A stretch of DNA of 12,377 nt, taken from contig JAZRSW010000095.1 of assembly GCA_045651745.1 (NCBI GenBank), positions 1 through 12,377 on the forward strand. Reading direction: 5' to 3'. A model generated the notes under the pieces. It was not told the DNA's origin. It saw only the letters and a list, made by a program, of their open reading frames with translations, and did not search any database. This stretch comes from UMGS172 sp045651745. Lineage in GTDB: Bacteria > Bacillota > Clostridia > Oscillospirales > Acutalibacteraceae. The translations under genes and the position numbers were made by a program. Each line of letters opens with the position of its first letter. The stretch's first letter is position 1. This document shows positions 5,471 through 12,377 of this stretch, piece by piece.

Positions 5471-6667
5471 ATGAAAATACTCGTTTTAAATGCAGGTAGT
5501 TCTTCATTGAAATATCAGTTATTCAATATGGATAACGGTGATGTTTTAGCTAAAGGACTTTGTGAGTGTATCGGCGGTAAAGGTGGTATTGTAACCCACA
5601 AATACGCTGACAACAAACACGTTATCGAAACCGAACTCGAAGACCACGAAAAAGCGCTTTCTATCGTTCTTGACTTGCTCGTAAGCGACGAACACGGAGT
5701 TGTAGCAAGTATCGACGAAATCGGCGCTCTCGGACACAGAGTTGCTCACGGTGGAGAAAAATTAAAGGCTTCCTCCCTTATCGATGACGAGGTTGTAAAG
5801 TACCTCGAAGGTATTGTGCCGATTAACCCGTTACACGGACCTCCGGCTATCAAAGGCATCACCGCTTGCAGACGTTTGATGTCAAGCGTGCCGCAGGTTG
5901 CCGTATTTGATACCTCCTTCTATTCTCAAATGGAGGACTTCCGCACAATCTACCCTATTCCGTATGAACTTTATACTAAATATCAAATCCGCCGTTACGG
6001 TTTCCACGGTACTTCTCACCGTTATGTTGCCGCTAAAGCCGCAGAGCTTTTAAATAAGCCGATTGAGGAATTAAAAATTGTCACCTGCCATTTAGGTAAC
6101 GGTTCTTCCATTACTGCGGTTGATAAGGGCATTGCGATTGACACTTCTATGGGCTTTACTCCGCAGGAAGGCTTACCGATGGGGACCCGAAGCGGCTCAA
6201 TCGACCCGACTGTTATCCCCTATATTATGAAAGCTGAAAATCTTTCACCTGATGAAGTTGAAGATTTACTCAACCGCAAATCAGGTCTTTTGGGTATCAG
6301 CGGTGTTTCTAATGACTGCCGGGCTATTGCTGAAGCTGCCGAAAACGGCAACTACAGAGCAAAACTTGCTCAAAAAATCCTTGTTAACAGCATTAAGAAG
6401 ATTATCGGTAGCTATGTTGCTGAATTAAACGGTATTGATGCTCTTGTTTTCACTGCCGGTATTGGCGAAAACGATGCCGCTTTACGTGAAGCAGTTTGCG
6501 AAGATATGGATTTCTTCGGAATTAAGATTAACAAAGAATTAAATAAAACTTTACGCGGTGTTGAGAAGGATATTTCTACTGCCGACGCAAAGGTTAAGAC
6601 AATGATTATTCCCACCAACGAGGAATATATGATTGCTTTAGATACTTTGAAATTTTGTAAGGAGTAA
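5471..6667 (+). CDS. ackA: Acetate/propionate kinase
   Basis: A 398-residue protein, full length for the family, from ATG 5471; GGGAGG at 5456-5461 decides the start and rules out the TTG at 5447. All family motifs are visible: LVLNAGSSSLKYQLF at the N-terminus, GHRVAHGGE, YGFHGTSHRYV, CHLGNGSS, GLPMGTRSGSIDP and FTAGIGEND. It transfers phosphate from acetyl- or propionyl-phosphate to ADP, yielding acid plus ATP. It completes the energy-conserving arm after the aldehyde dehydrogenase and PduL. No encapsulation peptide is evident, so it probably acts in the cytosol, as proposed for PduW. Substrate chain length cannot be decided from sequence. Confidence 0.96.
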   Translation: MKILVLNAGSSSLKYQLFNMDNGDVLAKGLCECIGGKGGIVTHKYADNKHVIETELEDHEKALSIVLDLLVSDEHGVVASIDEIGALGHRVAHGGEKLKASSLIDDEVVKYLEGIVPINPLHGPPAIKGITACRRLMSSVPQVAVFDTSFYSQMEDFRTIYPIPYELYTKYQIRRYGFHGTSHRYVAAKAAELLNKPIEELKIVTCHLGNGSSITAVDKGIAIDTSMGFTPQEGLPMGTRSGSIDPTVIPYIMKAENLSPDEVEDLLNRKSGLLGISGVSNDCRAIAEAAENGNYRAKLAQKILVNSIKKIIGSYVAELNGIDALVFTAGIGENDAALREAVCEDMDFFGIKINKELNKTLRGVEKDISTADAKVKTMIIPTNEEYMIALDTLKFCKE

Positions 6668-6673
6668 TTAACA

Positions 6674-8116
6674 ATGGCAAACATTTCAGAAAGTGAAATT
6701 CGTGAGGTTGTTAACCTTGTTTTAAATAAAATGAAAACAAGCGACACATCTGACTGGGATAGCACACATTACGGCCCCAGAAAGTTTGTCGGTGTTTACT
6801 CGGATATGAATGACGCTATTGCAGCAGTTCAGGAAGCATACTTAAAGGTACGTGCTATGTCGGTTGAGCAGCGTGAAGCAATTATTACCGAAATCCGCCG
6901 TTTAACACGTGCTGAAGCTCCCATTATGGCACAGCTCGGCGTCAGCGAAACCGGTATGGGTAAGGTTGAACACAAACGTTTAAAGCATATTTTGGTTGCT
7001 GATAAGACCCCCGGTACAGAGGACATTGTTTCTAACGCTCGCACCGGTGACAACGGTTTGACATTGGTTGAAATGGCTCCGTTCGGTGTTGTAGGTGCTA
7101 TTACTCCGAGTACCAACCCGAGTGAAACCGTAATTTGTAACAGTATCGGTATGATTGCCGCAGGTAACGGTGTTGTATTCAACCCCCACCCCAACGCAAT
7201 TGCTACCTCTAACTATGCAGTTGACCTTGTAAACCGTGCTTCTAAAGCCGCAGGCGGTCCTGAAGTTTTGGTTTGCTCAATGGTTAAACCAACTTTGGAA
7301 TCTGCTGCAATTATGCAGTCACACCCGTTAGTTCGTTTGCTCGTTTGCACCGGCGGTCCCGGTGTTGTAAAAGCCGTGCTTTCTTCGGGTAAAAAGGCTA
7401 TCGGCGCAGGTGCAGGTAACCGCCCCGTTATCGTTGACGATACTGCTGATATTCAAAAGGCAGGTAAAGACATTATCGATGGTTGTACTTTCGATAACAA
7501 CCTTCCTTGTATTGCCGAAAAGGAAGTTTTTGCATTCCGTAATATTGCAGATGAGCTTATCTCGGTTATGCTCAAAAACGGCGCTTATATGATTACATCT
7601 GAGCAGGCTGACGCATTGGCTAAAATCGTTCTTGTTGAAACCAAGGATAAGAAAGGTAATACAAGACTTGTTGTTAACCGTAATTGCGTTGGCCGTGATG
7701 CTAAAGTATTACTCGAGAAAATCGGTATCAACGTAAGCAATGACATCCGTTGCATCATTTGTGAAACCGATTTCAATCACCTCTTCGTTCAGGAAGAACT
7801 TATGATGCCCATTTTGCCTATCGTTCGTGTTAATAACATTGAAGAGGCTATTGAACTTGCAGTTAAGGCAGAGCATGGCAACCGCCACACTGCTCATATG
7901 CATTCCAAGAATATTGACAACCTCTCGGCATTTGCCCGTGCAGTTGAAACTACCATTTTTGTTAAGAATGCACCCTCTTATGCAGGTATCGGCTTCGGCG
8001 GTGAAGGTCACGCTACATTTACTATCGCAGGTCCTACCGGTGAGGGTATTACTTCGGCTCGAAGCTTCACCCGTCAGCGTCGTTGCGTAATGGCTGACAG
8101 CTTCCGTATTATATAA
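6674..8116 (+). CDS. CoA-acylating aldehyde dehydrogenase, PduP/EutE family, with encapsulation peptide
   Basis: A 480-residue protein. Residues about 4-20 (ISESEIREVVNLVLNKM) form a predicted amphipathic helix followed by a polar linker (KTSDTSDWDS), the usual encapsulation peptide of lumen enzymes. The ALDH fold follows, with FGVVGAITPSTNPSETV (137-153), the catalytic cysteine Cys279 in DNNLPCIAEKEV, and GIGFGGEGHATFTIAGPTGE near the C-terminus. It oxidises a short aldehyde with NAD and CoA to acyl-CoA. AAGGAG (6659-6664) overlaps the ackA stop region and gives a short 6-nt intergenic gap. Acetaldehyde or propionaldehyde are both possible substrates. Confidence 0.96.
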   Translation: MANISESEIREVVNLVLNKMKTSDTSDWDSTHYGPRKFVGVYSDMNDAIAAVQEAYLKVRAMSVEQREAIITEIRRLTRAEAPIMAQLGVSETGMGKVEHKRLKHILVADKTPGTEDIVSNARTGDNGLTLVEMAPFGVVGAITPSTNPSETVICNSIGMIAAGNGVVFNPHPNAIATSNYAVDLVNRASKAAGGPEVLVCSMVKPTLESAAIMQSHPLVRLLVCTGGPGVVKAVLSSGKKAIGAGAGNRPVIVDDTADIQKAGKDIIDGCTFDNNLPCIAEKEVFAFRNIADELISVMLKNGAYMITSEQADALAKIVLVETKDKKGNTRLVVNRNCVGRDAKVLLEKIGINVSNDIRCIICETDFNHLFVQEELMMPILPIVRVNNIEEAIELAVKAEHGNRHTAHMHSKNIDNLSAFARAVETTIFVKNAPSYAGIGFGGEGHATFTIAGPTGEGITSARSFTRQRRCVMADSFRII

Positions 8117-8128
8117 GAGGTGTGAATT

Positions 8129-8779
8129 ATGGCTTATGATGAAAAAATAGTTGCCGAAATAGTTAGTCGCGTAATGGCTCAATGCTCTAACGGCTCAACA
8201 TCGGCTAACGATACAGTTCCGGTTGGCGTTTCTAACCGCCATATTCACTTATCGAAAGCGGATTTGGAAACCCTTTTCGGTGTAGGATACGAACTTACAC
8301 CTATTAAGGATTTGTCACAGCCCGGTCAGTTTGCTTGCAAAGAACAGTTGACTATTATCGGCCCCTCGCTCCGTCCTATTGAGGGTGTAAGAGTTTTAGG
8401 ACCCGTCCGTAAAGAATCTCAGGTCGAAATTTCCCGTACTGACTCATTTACCTTAAAGGTTAAACCTCCTGTACGTGAATCGGGCGACATTAAAGGCTCT
8501 GCACCGATTACTATCGTCGGACCGAAAGGCATTGTAACCTTGAAAGAGGGTTGCATCATTGCTAACCGCCATATTCATATGAGTGACGAAGAAGGCAAAC
8601 AATTCGGACTTAATGACGGTGATTATGTAACTGTCGAGGTTGACGGCGAGCGCAGAACTACCTTCTATGACGTTCAGGTTCGCGTTAACAAGGCTTTCCG
8701 TTTGGAAATGCACATTGATACTGACGATGCTAATGCCGCAGGTATCGGTAACGGATTTAAGGTTAAAATCGTAAAATAA
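8129..8779 (+). CDS. pduL: PduL-type phosphate acyltransferase (phosphotransacylase)
   Basis: A 216-residue protein with two PduL domains, each carrying the zinc-binding motif: NRHIHLS at 36-42 (His38, His40) and NRHIHMS at 146-152 (His148, His150). A further metal-site candidate is His195 in EMHIDTDDANAAG. It converts acyl-CoA plus phosphate to acyl-phosphate and recycles CoA within the compartment. The N-terminus (YDEKIVAEIVSRVMAQC, residues 3-19) is an amphipathic helix before a Ser/Asn/Thr linker, matching an encapsulation peptide and resembling that of the aldehyde dehydrogenase just upstream. GAGGTG at 8117-8122 directly follows the preceding stop. Confidence 0.97.
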   Translation: MAYDEKIVAEIVSRVMAQCSNGSTSANDTVPVGVSNRHIHLSKADLETLFGVGYELTPIKDLSQPGQFACKEQLTIIGPSLRPIEGVRVLGPVRKESQVEISRTDSFTLKVKPPVRESGDIKGSAPITIVGPKGIVTLKEGCIIANRHIHMSDEEGKQFGLNDGDYVTVEVDGERRTTFYDVQVRVNKAFRLEMHIDTDDANAAGIGNGFKVKIVK

Positions 8780-8790
8780 TTGGACGTTTT

Positions 8791-9924
8791 ATGAATAGAT
8801 TTAAGATACGTACAGAGGTGCGTTTTAATTCAAACGCTCTTGATACTCTTAAAGAGTTTAAAGGTGCATCAGCCGTAATCATAACCGACAAATTTATGGT
8901 TTCTTCGGGTATGATTAACAAAATCACCGATAAAATGGCTGATTACAAAAACATTTCAATATTCGATGATGTAACGCCCGACCCCTCCACCTCACTTATT
9001 GCCAAAGGTTTGAAATTTATTACCGAAAATCGTGGCGAAATTATAATTGCTCTTGGTGGCGGTTCTGCTATTGATGCGGCAAAGGCTATCGTCTTTATGG
9101 CTGAAAAGTCGGGGATGGGTGATTTGAAACTCATTGCTATACCTACAACCAGTGGTACGGGTTCAGAGGTTACAAAGTTTGCAGTTGTAACCGACGACAC
9201 TGACCACTTAAAGTATCCTTTGGTTGACGAGGGTATGTTGCCCGACCTTGCTATTCTCGACCCTGAGTTAGTTTTGTCAGCACCGCCTTCGGTTACCGCG
9301 GATACGGGTATGGACGTTATTACTCACGCTTTTGAGGCGTTGGTTTCAATCAACGCTAACGATGCATCTGACGCCTTGGCTGAAAAGGCGTTGTTACTTG
9401 CTTTTCAGTATCTCCCGTATGCTTACAAGGACGGACACGATGTTGTAGCAAGAGAAAAAATGCATAGTGCTTCGTGTCTTGCCGGTATGGCATTTAACGA
9501 GGTTGGTCTCGGTATTAACCACGGCATCGCTCACGCACTTGGCGCAAAGTTCCACATTCCTCACGGTCGCGCCAATGCAATGCTTTTACCACACGTGATT
9601 AGATTTAATTCACATTTACGTGCATGCTTTGGCTCAGAACCTTGCGAAGCAGCAAAACGTTATGCAGATATTTCAAGAAAGTTGAGCCTACCTCACGACA
9701 ACGTTCGCATTGCTGTTGAAAGCCTTATAGACGAAGTTAAATATATGCTTCGCCGTATGGAAATTCCGGCAACCTTGTGGGATGCTGGTATTAGCAAATC
9801 TGATTTTGAAAGAGAAAAACAAAACATCATCAATGCCGCCATCGATGATTTGTGTACCGCATCAAACCCCAGAGAAATAAATGAGGAAGCAATTGAACTT
9901 CTATTAAGCAAAATTGCCCCGTAA
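8791..9924 (+). CDS. Iron-containing alcohol dehydrogenase, PduQ/EutG-like
   Basis: A 377-residue group III alcohol dehydrogenase. It has the NAD-binding GGGSAIDAAKA (89-99) and PTTSGTGSEVT (118-128). The iron ligands align as Asp175 and His179 (DVITHAFEAL), His244 (NHGIAH) and His258 (IPHG). It reduces a short aldehyde to the alcohol and regenerates NAD for the aldehyde dehydrogenase, as PduQ does. It is the last gene of the operon, 11 nt after pduL, with only a weak ribosome binding site (TTGGAC, 8780-8785), so translation may depend on coupling. Its N-terminus starts straight into the fold (MNRFKIRTEVRFN) with no obvious encapsulation peptide; entry to the lumen, if any, would need a partner. 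Confidence 0.95.
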   Translation: MNRFKIRTEVRFNSNALDTLKEFKGASAVIITDKFMVSSGMINKITDKMADYKNISIFDDVTPDPSTSLIAKGLKFITENRGEIIIALGGGSAIDAAKAIVFMAEKSGMGDLKLIAIPTTSGTGSEVTKFAVVTDDTDHLKYPLVDEGMLPDLAILDPELVLSAPPSVTADTGMDVITHAFEALVSINANDASDALAEKALLLAFQYLPYAYKDGHDVVAREKMHSASCLAGMAFNEVGLGINHGIAHALGAKFHIPHGRANAMLLPHVIRFNSHLRACFGSEPCEAAKRYADISRKLSLPHDNVRIAVESLIDEVKYMLRRMEIPATLWDAGISKSDFEREKQNIINAAIDDLCTASNPREINEEAIELLLSKIAP

Positions 9925-9950
9925 TTAAATAATAATTAAATTATTTTATG

Positions 9951-9981
9951 AAAGCAGTCGCTGTTAGGCGGCTGCTTTTTT
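9951..9981 (+). terminator. Rho-independent terminator of the BMC operon
   Basis: AAAGCAGTCGC (9951-9961) pairs with GCGGCTGCTTT (9968-9978), with one G-T wobble, around the loop TGTTAG. Six T bases run from 9976 to 9981. It lies 26 nt after the alcohol dehydrogenase stop and separates the operon from the next promoter. Confidence 0.9.
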
Positions 9982-9991
9982 GATGTTTCTA

Positions 9992-10021
9992 TTGACATTT
10001 AGATTGTGAATGTGTTATAAT
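9992..10021 (+). promoter_or_regulatory. Sigma-A-type promoter for the AraC-like regulator
   Basis: A perfect -35 TTGACA (9992-9997) and perfect -10 TATAAT (10016-10021) are separated by 18 bp, with an extended -10 TG at 10013-10014. It lies just after the BMC operon terminator. The expected start is near 10028, giving an AT-rich leader of about 68 nt before the ATG at 10096. The quality of the match suggests expression independent of the BMC operon. Confidence 0.88.
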
Positions 10022-10095
10022 ACTTTCGAACCATAATTATATATTATTATAATTTAATTTATTTATATTTGTTTTTAGTTCAAGGCGGTGAAAAA

Positions 10096-10989
10096 ATGTC
10101 TAAAAACTCTGTAAAAATAGTTTCTGTGACAAATATTATTAAGGGCTTTAGTGTGTCCGATAATTCTGATACTTGGCAAATGTTATATTTACACAATGGT
10201 TCTCTCACCGTTACGCTGAACAATTCTGTTTATCTGCTTTCACCCGAAAGTTTATTGCTCATTTCCCCTGACGACTTCTATTATATCGACGAAAATAGTG
10301 CTGCACATTACACCGCTATACAATTCAAATTGAGCAATTTATATGATTTTAGTTCAACCGATAAAATCTTCAATTTAGATGCATCGATAGTTGATTTAGT
10401 CGACTCTTTATTGACCGACAAAGACCAAATTCAGCAAGAATTATTACTTCAACTACTATTAAATAAATGTAACAAATTAAATTCCAACCCTACCCCGCTA
10501 AAAAATGAAAAGACACACGTGTTTTCAAAAGCCGTTTCTATTATGGAAAGATATATCGCATCAAAAATCACTGTTGACGAATTGGCCGATATGTTACGGG
10601 TTAGCCTTTCAGGTTTAAAACGCATCTTTTGGAAATATACAGGCATTGGCGTTCACGAATATTATCTGATGTTGAAAATCAAAAAGGCAAAAGAGTTGTT
10701 ACTCGCAGGATACGGTATAACCCGTATCGCAAAGGTACTGCAGTTTTCGAGTCAGCCCTACTTCTCTACCACCTTTAAGCGTGTAACGGGTCTTTCTGCA
10801 AAAGCATTTTCTAAAGGGGAAATTTCTGTATCTAAACTGTCAAAACCCAAGGCAATTAAGCCTAAAAAGAAATTCAAAACCACTCATTCCTCACCTAAAA
10901 CTCAAACTCCGACCACTGTTGAAATTCAACCAACAAGCACTCCTGCTCCCACATCCCGACGTTCCGATTTACCGGATTATTTATTATAA
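10096..10989 (+). CDS. AraC-family transcriptional regulator with long Lys/Pro/Thr-rich C-terminal tail
   Basis: A 297-residue protein from ATG 10096, chosen for AAGGCGGTG at 10082-10090; an upstream TTG at 10069 would add nine residues and has no such site. Residues 1-100 resemble a cupin-type AraC ligand domain (LYLHNGSLTVTLNNSVYLLSP; LLLISPDDFYYI). The paired helix-turn-helix region lies at about 145-243: first HTH ITVDELADMLRVSLSGLKRIF (158-178), second ITRIAKVLQFSSQPYFSTTFKR (208-229). Residues about 244-297 form an unusual basic, Pro/Thr-rich tail ending SDLPDYLL. It may be a positive regulator of the neighbouring BMC operon, but no operator evidence is visible. It has no PocR-type sensor region of the kind used by Pdu systems. 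Base composition is more AT-rich than the operon. Confidence 0.92.
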   Translation: MSKNSVKIVSVTNIIKGFSVSDNSDTWQMLYLHNGSLTVTLNNSVYLLSPESLLLISPDDFYYIDENSAAHYTAIQFKLSNLYDFSSTDKIFNLDASIVDLVDSLLTDKDQIQQELLLQLLLNKCNKLNSNPTPLKNEKTHVFSKAVSIMERYIASKITVDELADMLRVSLSGLKRIFWKYTGIGVHEYYLMLKIKKAKELLLAGYGITRIAKVLQFSSQPYFSTTFKRVTGLSAKAFSKGEISVSKLSKPKAIKPKKKFKTTHSSPKTQTPTTVEIQPTSTPAPTSRRSDLPDYLL

Positions 10990-10999
10990 TATTGGTCTT

Positions 11000-11049
11000 A
11001 AAAAGACACTTAATGTGAGCCTTGCCTAGTTCACATCAAGTGTCTTTTT
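11000..11049. terminator. Bidirectional terminator between convergent genes
   Basis: AAAAAGACACTTAATGTGA (11000-11018) pairs with TCACATCAAGTGTCTTTTT (11031-11049), a 19-bp stem with a single A-C mismatch and a 12-nt loop. T-runs occur on both strands, so it can end the AraC-type gene (+) and the ATPase gene (-), whose stop is at 11058. Confidence 0.9.
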
Positions 11050-11057
11050 GTATTTAT

Positions 11058-11813
11058 TTAGCATATATTATTATCCAACAAATAATGAAGCATTTTCTCG
11101 GGGTTGTTCAAAAAGTTTTTTGTTATTTGAAAATGCTCAGTGTCCTGATAATCCACTTTTTTAATCCCGCTTTGTGAAAACTCCAAAATTTCAGCCTCCG
11201 GGAAAGCCATTAAAATAGGTGAATGGGTGGCTATTATAAATTGAGAATTTTCCTTCACCAACTTATCAATTAGGGCAATCAATGTAAGTAACTTCATCGG
11301 CGATAATGCTGCTTCCGGCTCGTCCAACATATAAAGCCCGTTGCCGAAAAAACGATTTTGCACAATTGATAAAAAACTTTCACCGTGAGATTGATTATGT
11401 AAAGATACGCCACCATACCCGCCTATTATAGGCGCATCGAACGATGGAAGCTTGTCCATGTCGTCGATATTAGTAGCAACATTATAAAGACTTTCTGCAC
11501 GAAGGAAGAAACCATCCTTTGCAAAACCTTTTTTACCGACTTCTATATGCTTAAACAATTCTGAATGGGTTGCATTGGTGGAAAAAGTGAAATTCCTCGA
11601 ACCGCCCTCTGCATTAAATCCGTATGCTACTGCTATTGCCTCCAATAATGTGGACTTCCCTGTTCCGTTTTCGCCGACAAAAAATGTGACATTTGAGGAA
11701 AAAGTTAATTGTTTTTCTCTTGACAAAAACTTAATAACCGGCAAATCATTAAGATAAGAATTTTTGTCTAATTTATTAAGAAACAAAATATTGCTTATGT
11801 ATTTGTCTGACAT
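11058..11813 (-). CDS. Stand-alone ABC/SMC-type AAA ATPase
   Basis: A 251-residue protein. The start at 11813 (MSDKYISNIL) is chosen because GAGGTGG lies a few bases upstream on this strand; an upstream ATG at 11852 would overlap the promoter region. It has Walker A GENGTGKST (47-55), an ABC-type signature SHGES (142-146), Walker B LYMLDEPE (160-167) and an H-loop histidine in IIATHSPIL (His197). The overall pattern (NVTFFVGENG, GGSRNFTFST, DGFFLRAES, EAALSP) matches a widespread family of small soluble predicted ATPases of unknown role. There is no transmembrane segment and no adjacent nuclease or permease, so neither a transporter nor a two-gene defence system is supported. It is transcribed away from the lipoprotein gene behind a terminator and is probably unrelated to the BMC operon. 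Confidence 0.9.
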   Translation of the reverse strand: MSDKYISNILFLNKLDKNSYLNDLPVIKFLSREKQLTFSSNVTFFVGENGTGKSTLLEAIAVAYGFNAEGGSRNFTFSTNATHSELFKHIEVGKKGFAKDGFFLRAESLYNVATNIDDMDKLPSFDAPIIGGYGGVSLHNQSHGESFLSIVQNRFFGNGLYMLDEPEAALSPMKLLTLIALIDKLVKENSQFIIATHSPILMAFPEAEILEFSQSGIKKVDYQDTEHFQITKNFLNNPEKMLHYLLDNNIC

Positions 11814-11832
11814 ATTTCCACCTCTTGTGTAT

Positions 11833-11860
11833 ATTATACATTGTATAAACAAAAAAGCAA
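11833..11860 (-). promoter_or_regulatory. Promoter and candidate operator for the ATPase gene
   Basis: On the minus strand, -10 TATAAT (11833-11838) is preceded after 16 bp by TTGCTT (11855-11860), which is itself part of the terminator stem of the upstream gene. A 15-bp palindrome, TTATACA-T-TGTATAA (11834-11848), overlaps the -10 and could be a repressor site. The -10 is convincing; the -35 and operator are weaker. Confidence 0.55.
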
Positions 11861-11878
11861 GGCAAAGCCTTGCTTTTT
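11852..11878. terminator. Terminator after the lipoprotein gene
   Basis: AAAAAGCAAGGC (11852-11863) pairs perfectly with GCCTTGCTTTTT (11867-11878) around a 3-nt loop, a 12-bp stem flanked by A/T runs on both sides. It is placed right after the minus-strand lipoprotein stop at 11883 and can act in either direction. Confidence 0.88.
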
Positions 11879-11882
11879 ACTG

Positions 11883-12362
11883 CTAAAACTCTATTTCCTT
11901 TAAACTAACCGAGCCGTTGTTCATATTGCATTCGATACCGAAATATTTTATTTGTCCGTTTTTATCTTTATAAGATACTGCTCTATTAAGCGTAGCGTCA
12001 TTAATATATGTGTGGAAGATATAAGCCTCGCCAATTTTTGGGGATTCTGATTGATAAAGCGTTTTGCCAATACTTAAAGCATCAGAGTTGTCCAATTCTA
12101 AAAACTCAAGACCATCAATCTGCTCGTTTACCGTTATGACAATTTTCCAATCGGTATTTACATTACCCTTGTCATAAAAATGAACATAATCAGTAGTGTT
12201 TGAAGTCTGTTTATCTGTTGCAACACTAACCGAAACAGCTATGCTGGAATTACTGCCGTCAGAACTGTTAGAATTGACAGTGGCTTTGGCCTTATCGTTG
12301 CACGCATAAAGACAAAACGAAAATACAACGAGCATTAACATAATCACAAAACGTTTTCTCAT
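11883..12362 (-). CDS. Small predicted lipoprotein of unknown function
   Basis: A 159-residue protein with a lipoprotein signal: a basic start (MRKRF), a hydrophobic stretch (residues 5-19) and the lipobox LYAC with Cys21 as the expected lipidated residue. A Ser/Asn/Thr-rich linker follows (about 26-57), then a folded-looking region of about 100 residues with alternating hydrophobics (WKIVITVNEQIDGLEFLELD; YIFHTYINDATLNRAVSY). GAGGGA a few bases upstream on this strand supports the start at 12362. I do not recognise the family. It would be anchored on the outer face of the cytoplasmic membrane. Its promoter is beyond the right edge of the window, and nothing links it to the BMC operon. Confidence 0.82.
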   Translation of the reverse strand: MRKRFVIMLMLVVFSFCLYACNDKAKATVNSNSSDGSNSSIAVSVSVATDKQTSNTTDYVHFYDKGNVNTDWKIVITVNEQIDGLEFLELDNSDALSIGKTLYQSESPKIGEAYIFHTYINDATLNRAVSYKDKNGQIKYFGIECNMNNGSVSLKEIEF

Positions 12363-12377
12363 ATTAGTCCCTCTTTT

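Noticed and set aside
6412..6765. 117-residue minus-strand open frame over the end of ackA
   Set aside because: Antisense to acetate kinase motifs and the next gene's start; no independent coding signal.
7709..8182. 157-residue minus-strand open frame across the aldehyde dehydrogenase/pduL junction
   Set aside because: Shadow of two strongly supported plus-strand genes; its translation has no recognisable domain and crosses the intergenic ribosome binding site region.
10022..10095. Riboswitch in the AraC-gene leader
   Set aside because: The leader is short (about 68 nt), very AT-rich and shows no stable or recognisable aptamer-like fold.
11058..11813. Anti-phage defence ATPase or ABC transporter subunit
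   Set aside because: No nuclease, reverse transcriptase, permease or other partner gene is adjacent; the neighbours are a regulator in convergent orientation and a lipoprotein behind its own terminator.

Overview
The window is the distal part of a catabolic bacterial microcompartment (BMC, metabolosome) operon on the + strand (about 1-9980), followed by an AraC-type regulator gene with its own promoter and then two minus-strand genes that look unrelated. Strong AGGAGG-type ribosome binding sites, low to moderate GC, short intergenic gaps and the protein families suggest a low-GC Gram-positive anaerobe, most likely a member of the Clostridia. This is inferred from sequence character, not from a marker gene.

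Layout: (1) the 3' part of a zinc-type (MDR) NAD-dependent polyol/alcohol dehydrogenase cut by the left edge; (2) five BMC-H hexamer shell genes in a row (739-2410), three of them close PduA-type paralogues; (3) a strong intercistronic hairpin without a U-tract (2428-2466); (4) a BMC-P pentamer vertex gene, translationally coupled to a PduS-like iron-sulfur flavoprotein; (5) a PduT-like iron-sulfur tandem BMC-T shell gene; (6) a DeoR-family repressor inside the operon; (7) the conserved metabolosome enzyme core: acetate kinase, CoA-acylating aldehyde dehydrogenase, PduL phosphotransacylase and an iron-dependent alcohol dehydrogenase; (8) a rho-independent terminator (9951-9981); (9) a consensus sigma-A promoter and the AraC-type regulator; (10) convergent minus-strand genes for an ABC-type ATPase and a small lipoprotein, separated by bidirectional terminators.

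How it works together: a short aldehyde made inside the shell is oxidised to acyl-CoA by the aldehyde dehydrogenase, converted to acyl-phosphate by PduL and then to acid plus ATP by acetate kinase. The iron alcohol dehydrogenase reduces a second aldehyde and recycles NADH. PduS and PduT probably pass electrons across the shell. The signature enzyme that makes the aldehyde is not in the window and must lie to the left. A polyol-type zinc dehydrogenase next to the shell genes, together with a DeoR regulator (a family that usually senses phosphorylated sugars), points to a sugar, polyol or sugar-phosphate route rather than ethanolamine, but that is inference.

The most unusual item is the fourth BMC-H gene (1677-2096). 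It carries a 47-residue Thr/Lys/Ala-rich N-terminal extension, and a near-perfect internal ribosome binding site and ATG lie at the junction. It therefore looks built to yield both a tailed and a plain hexamer subunit from one frame.
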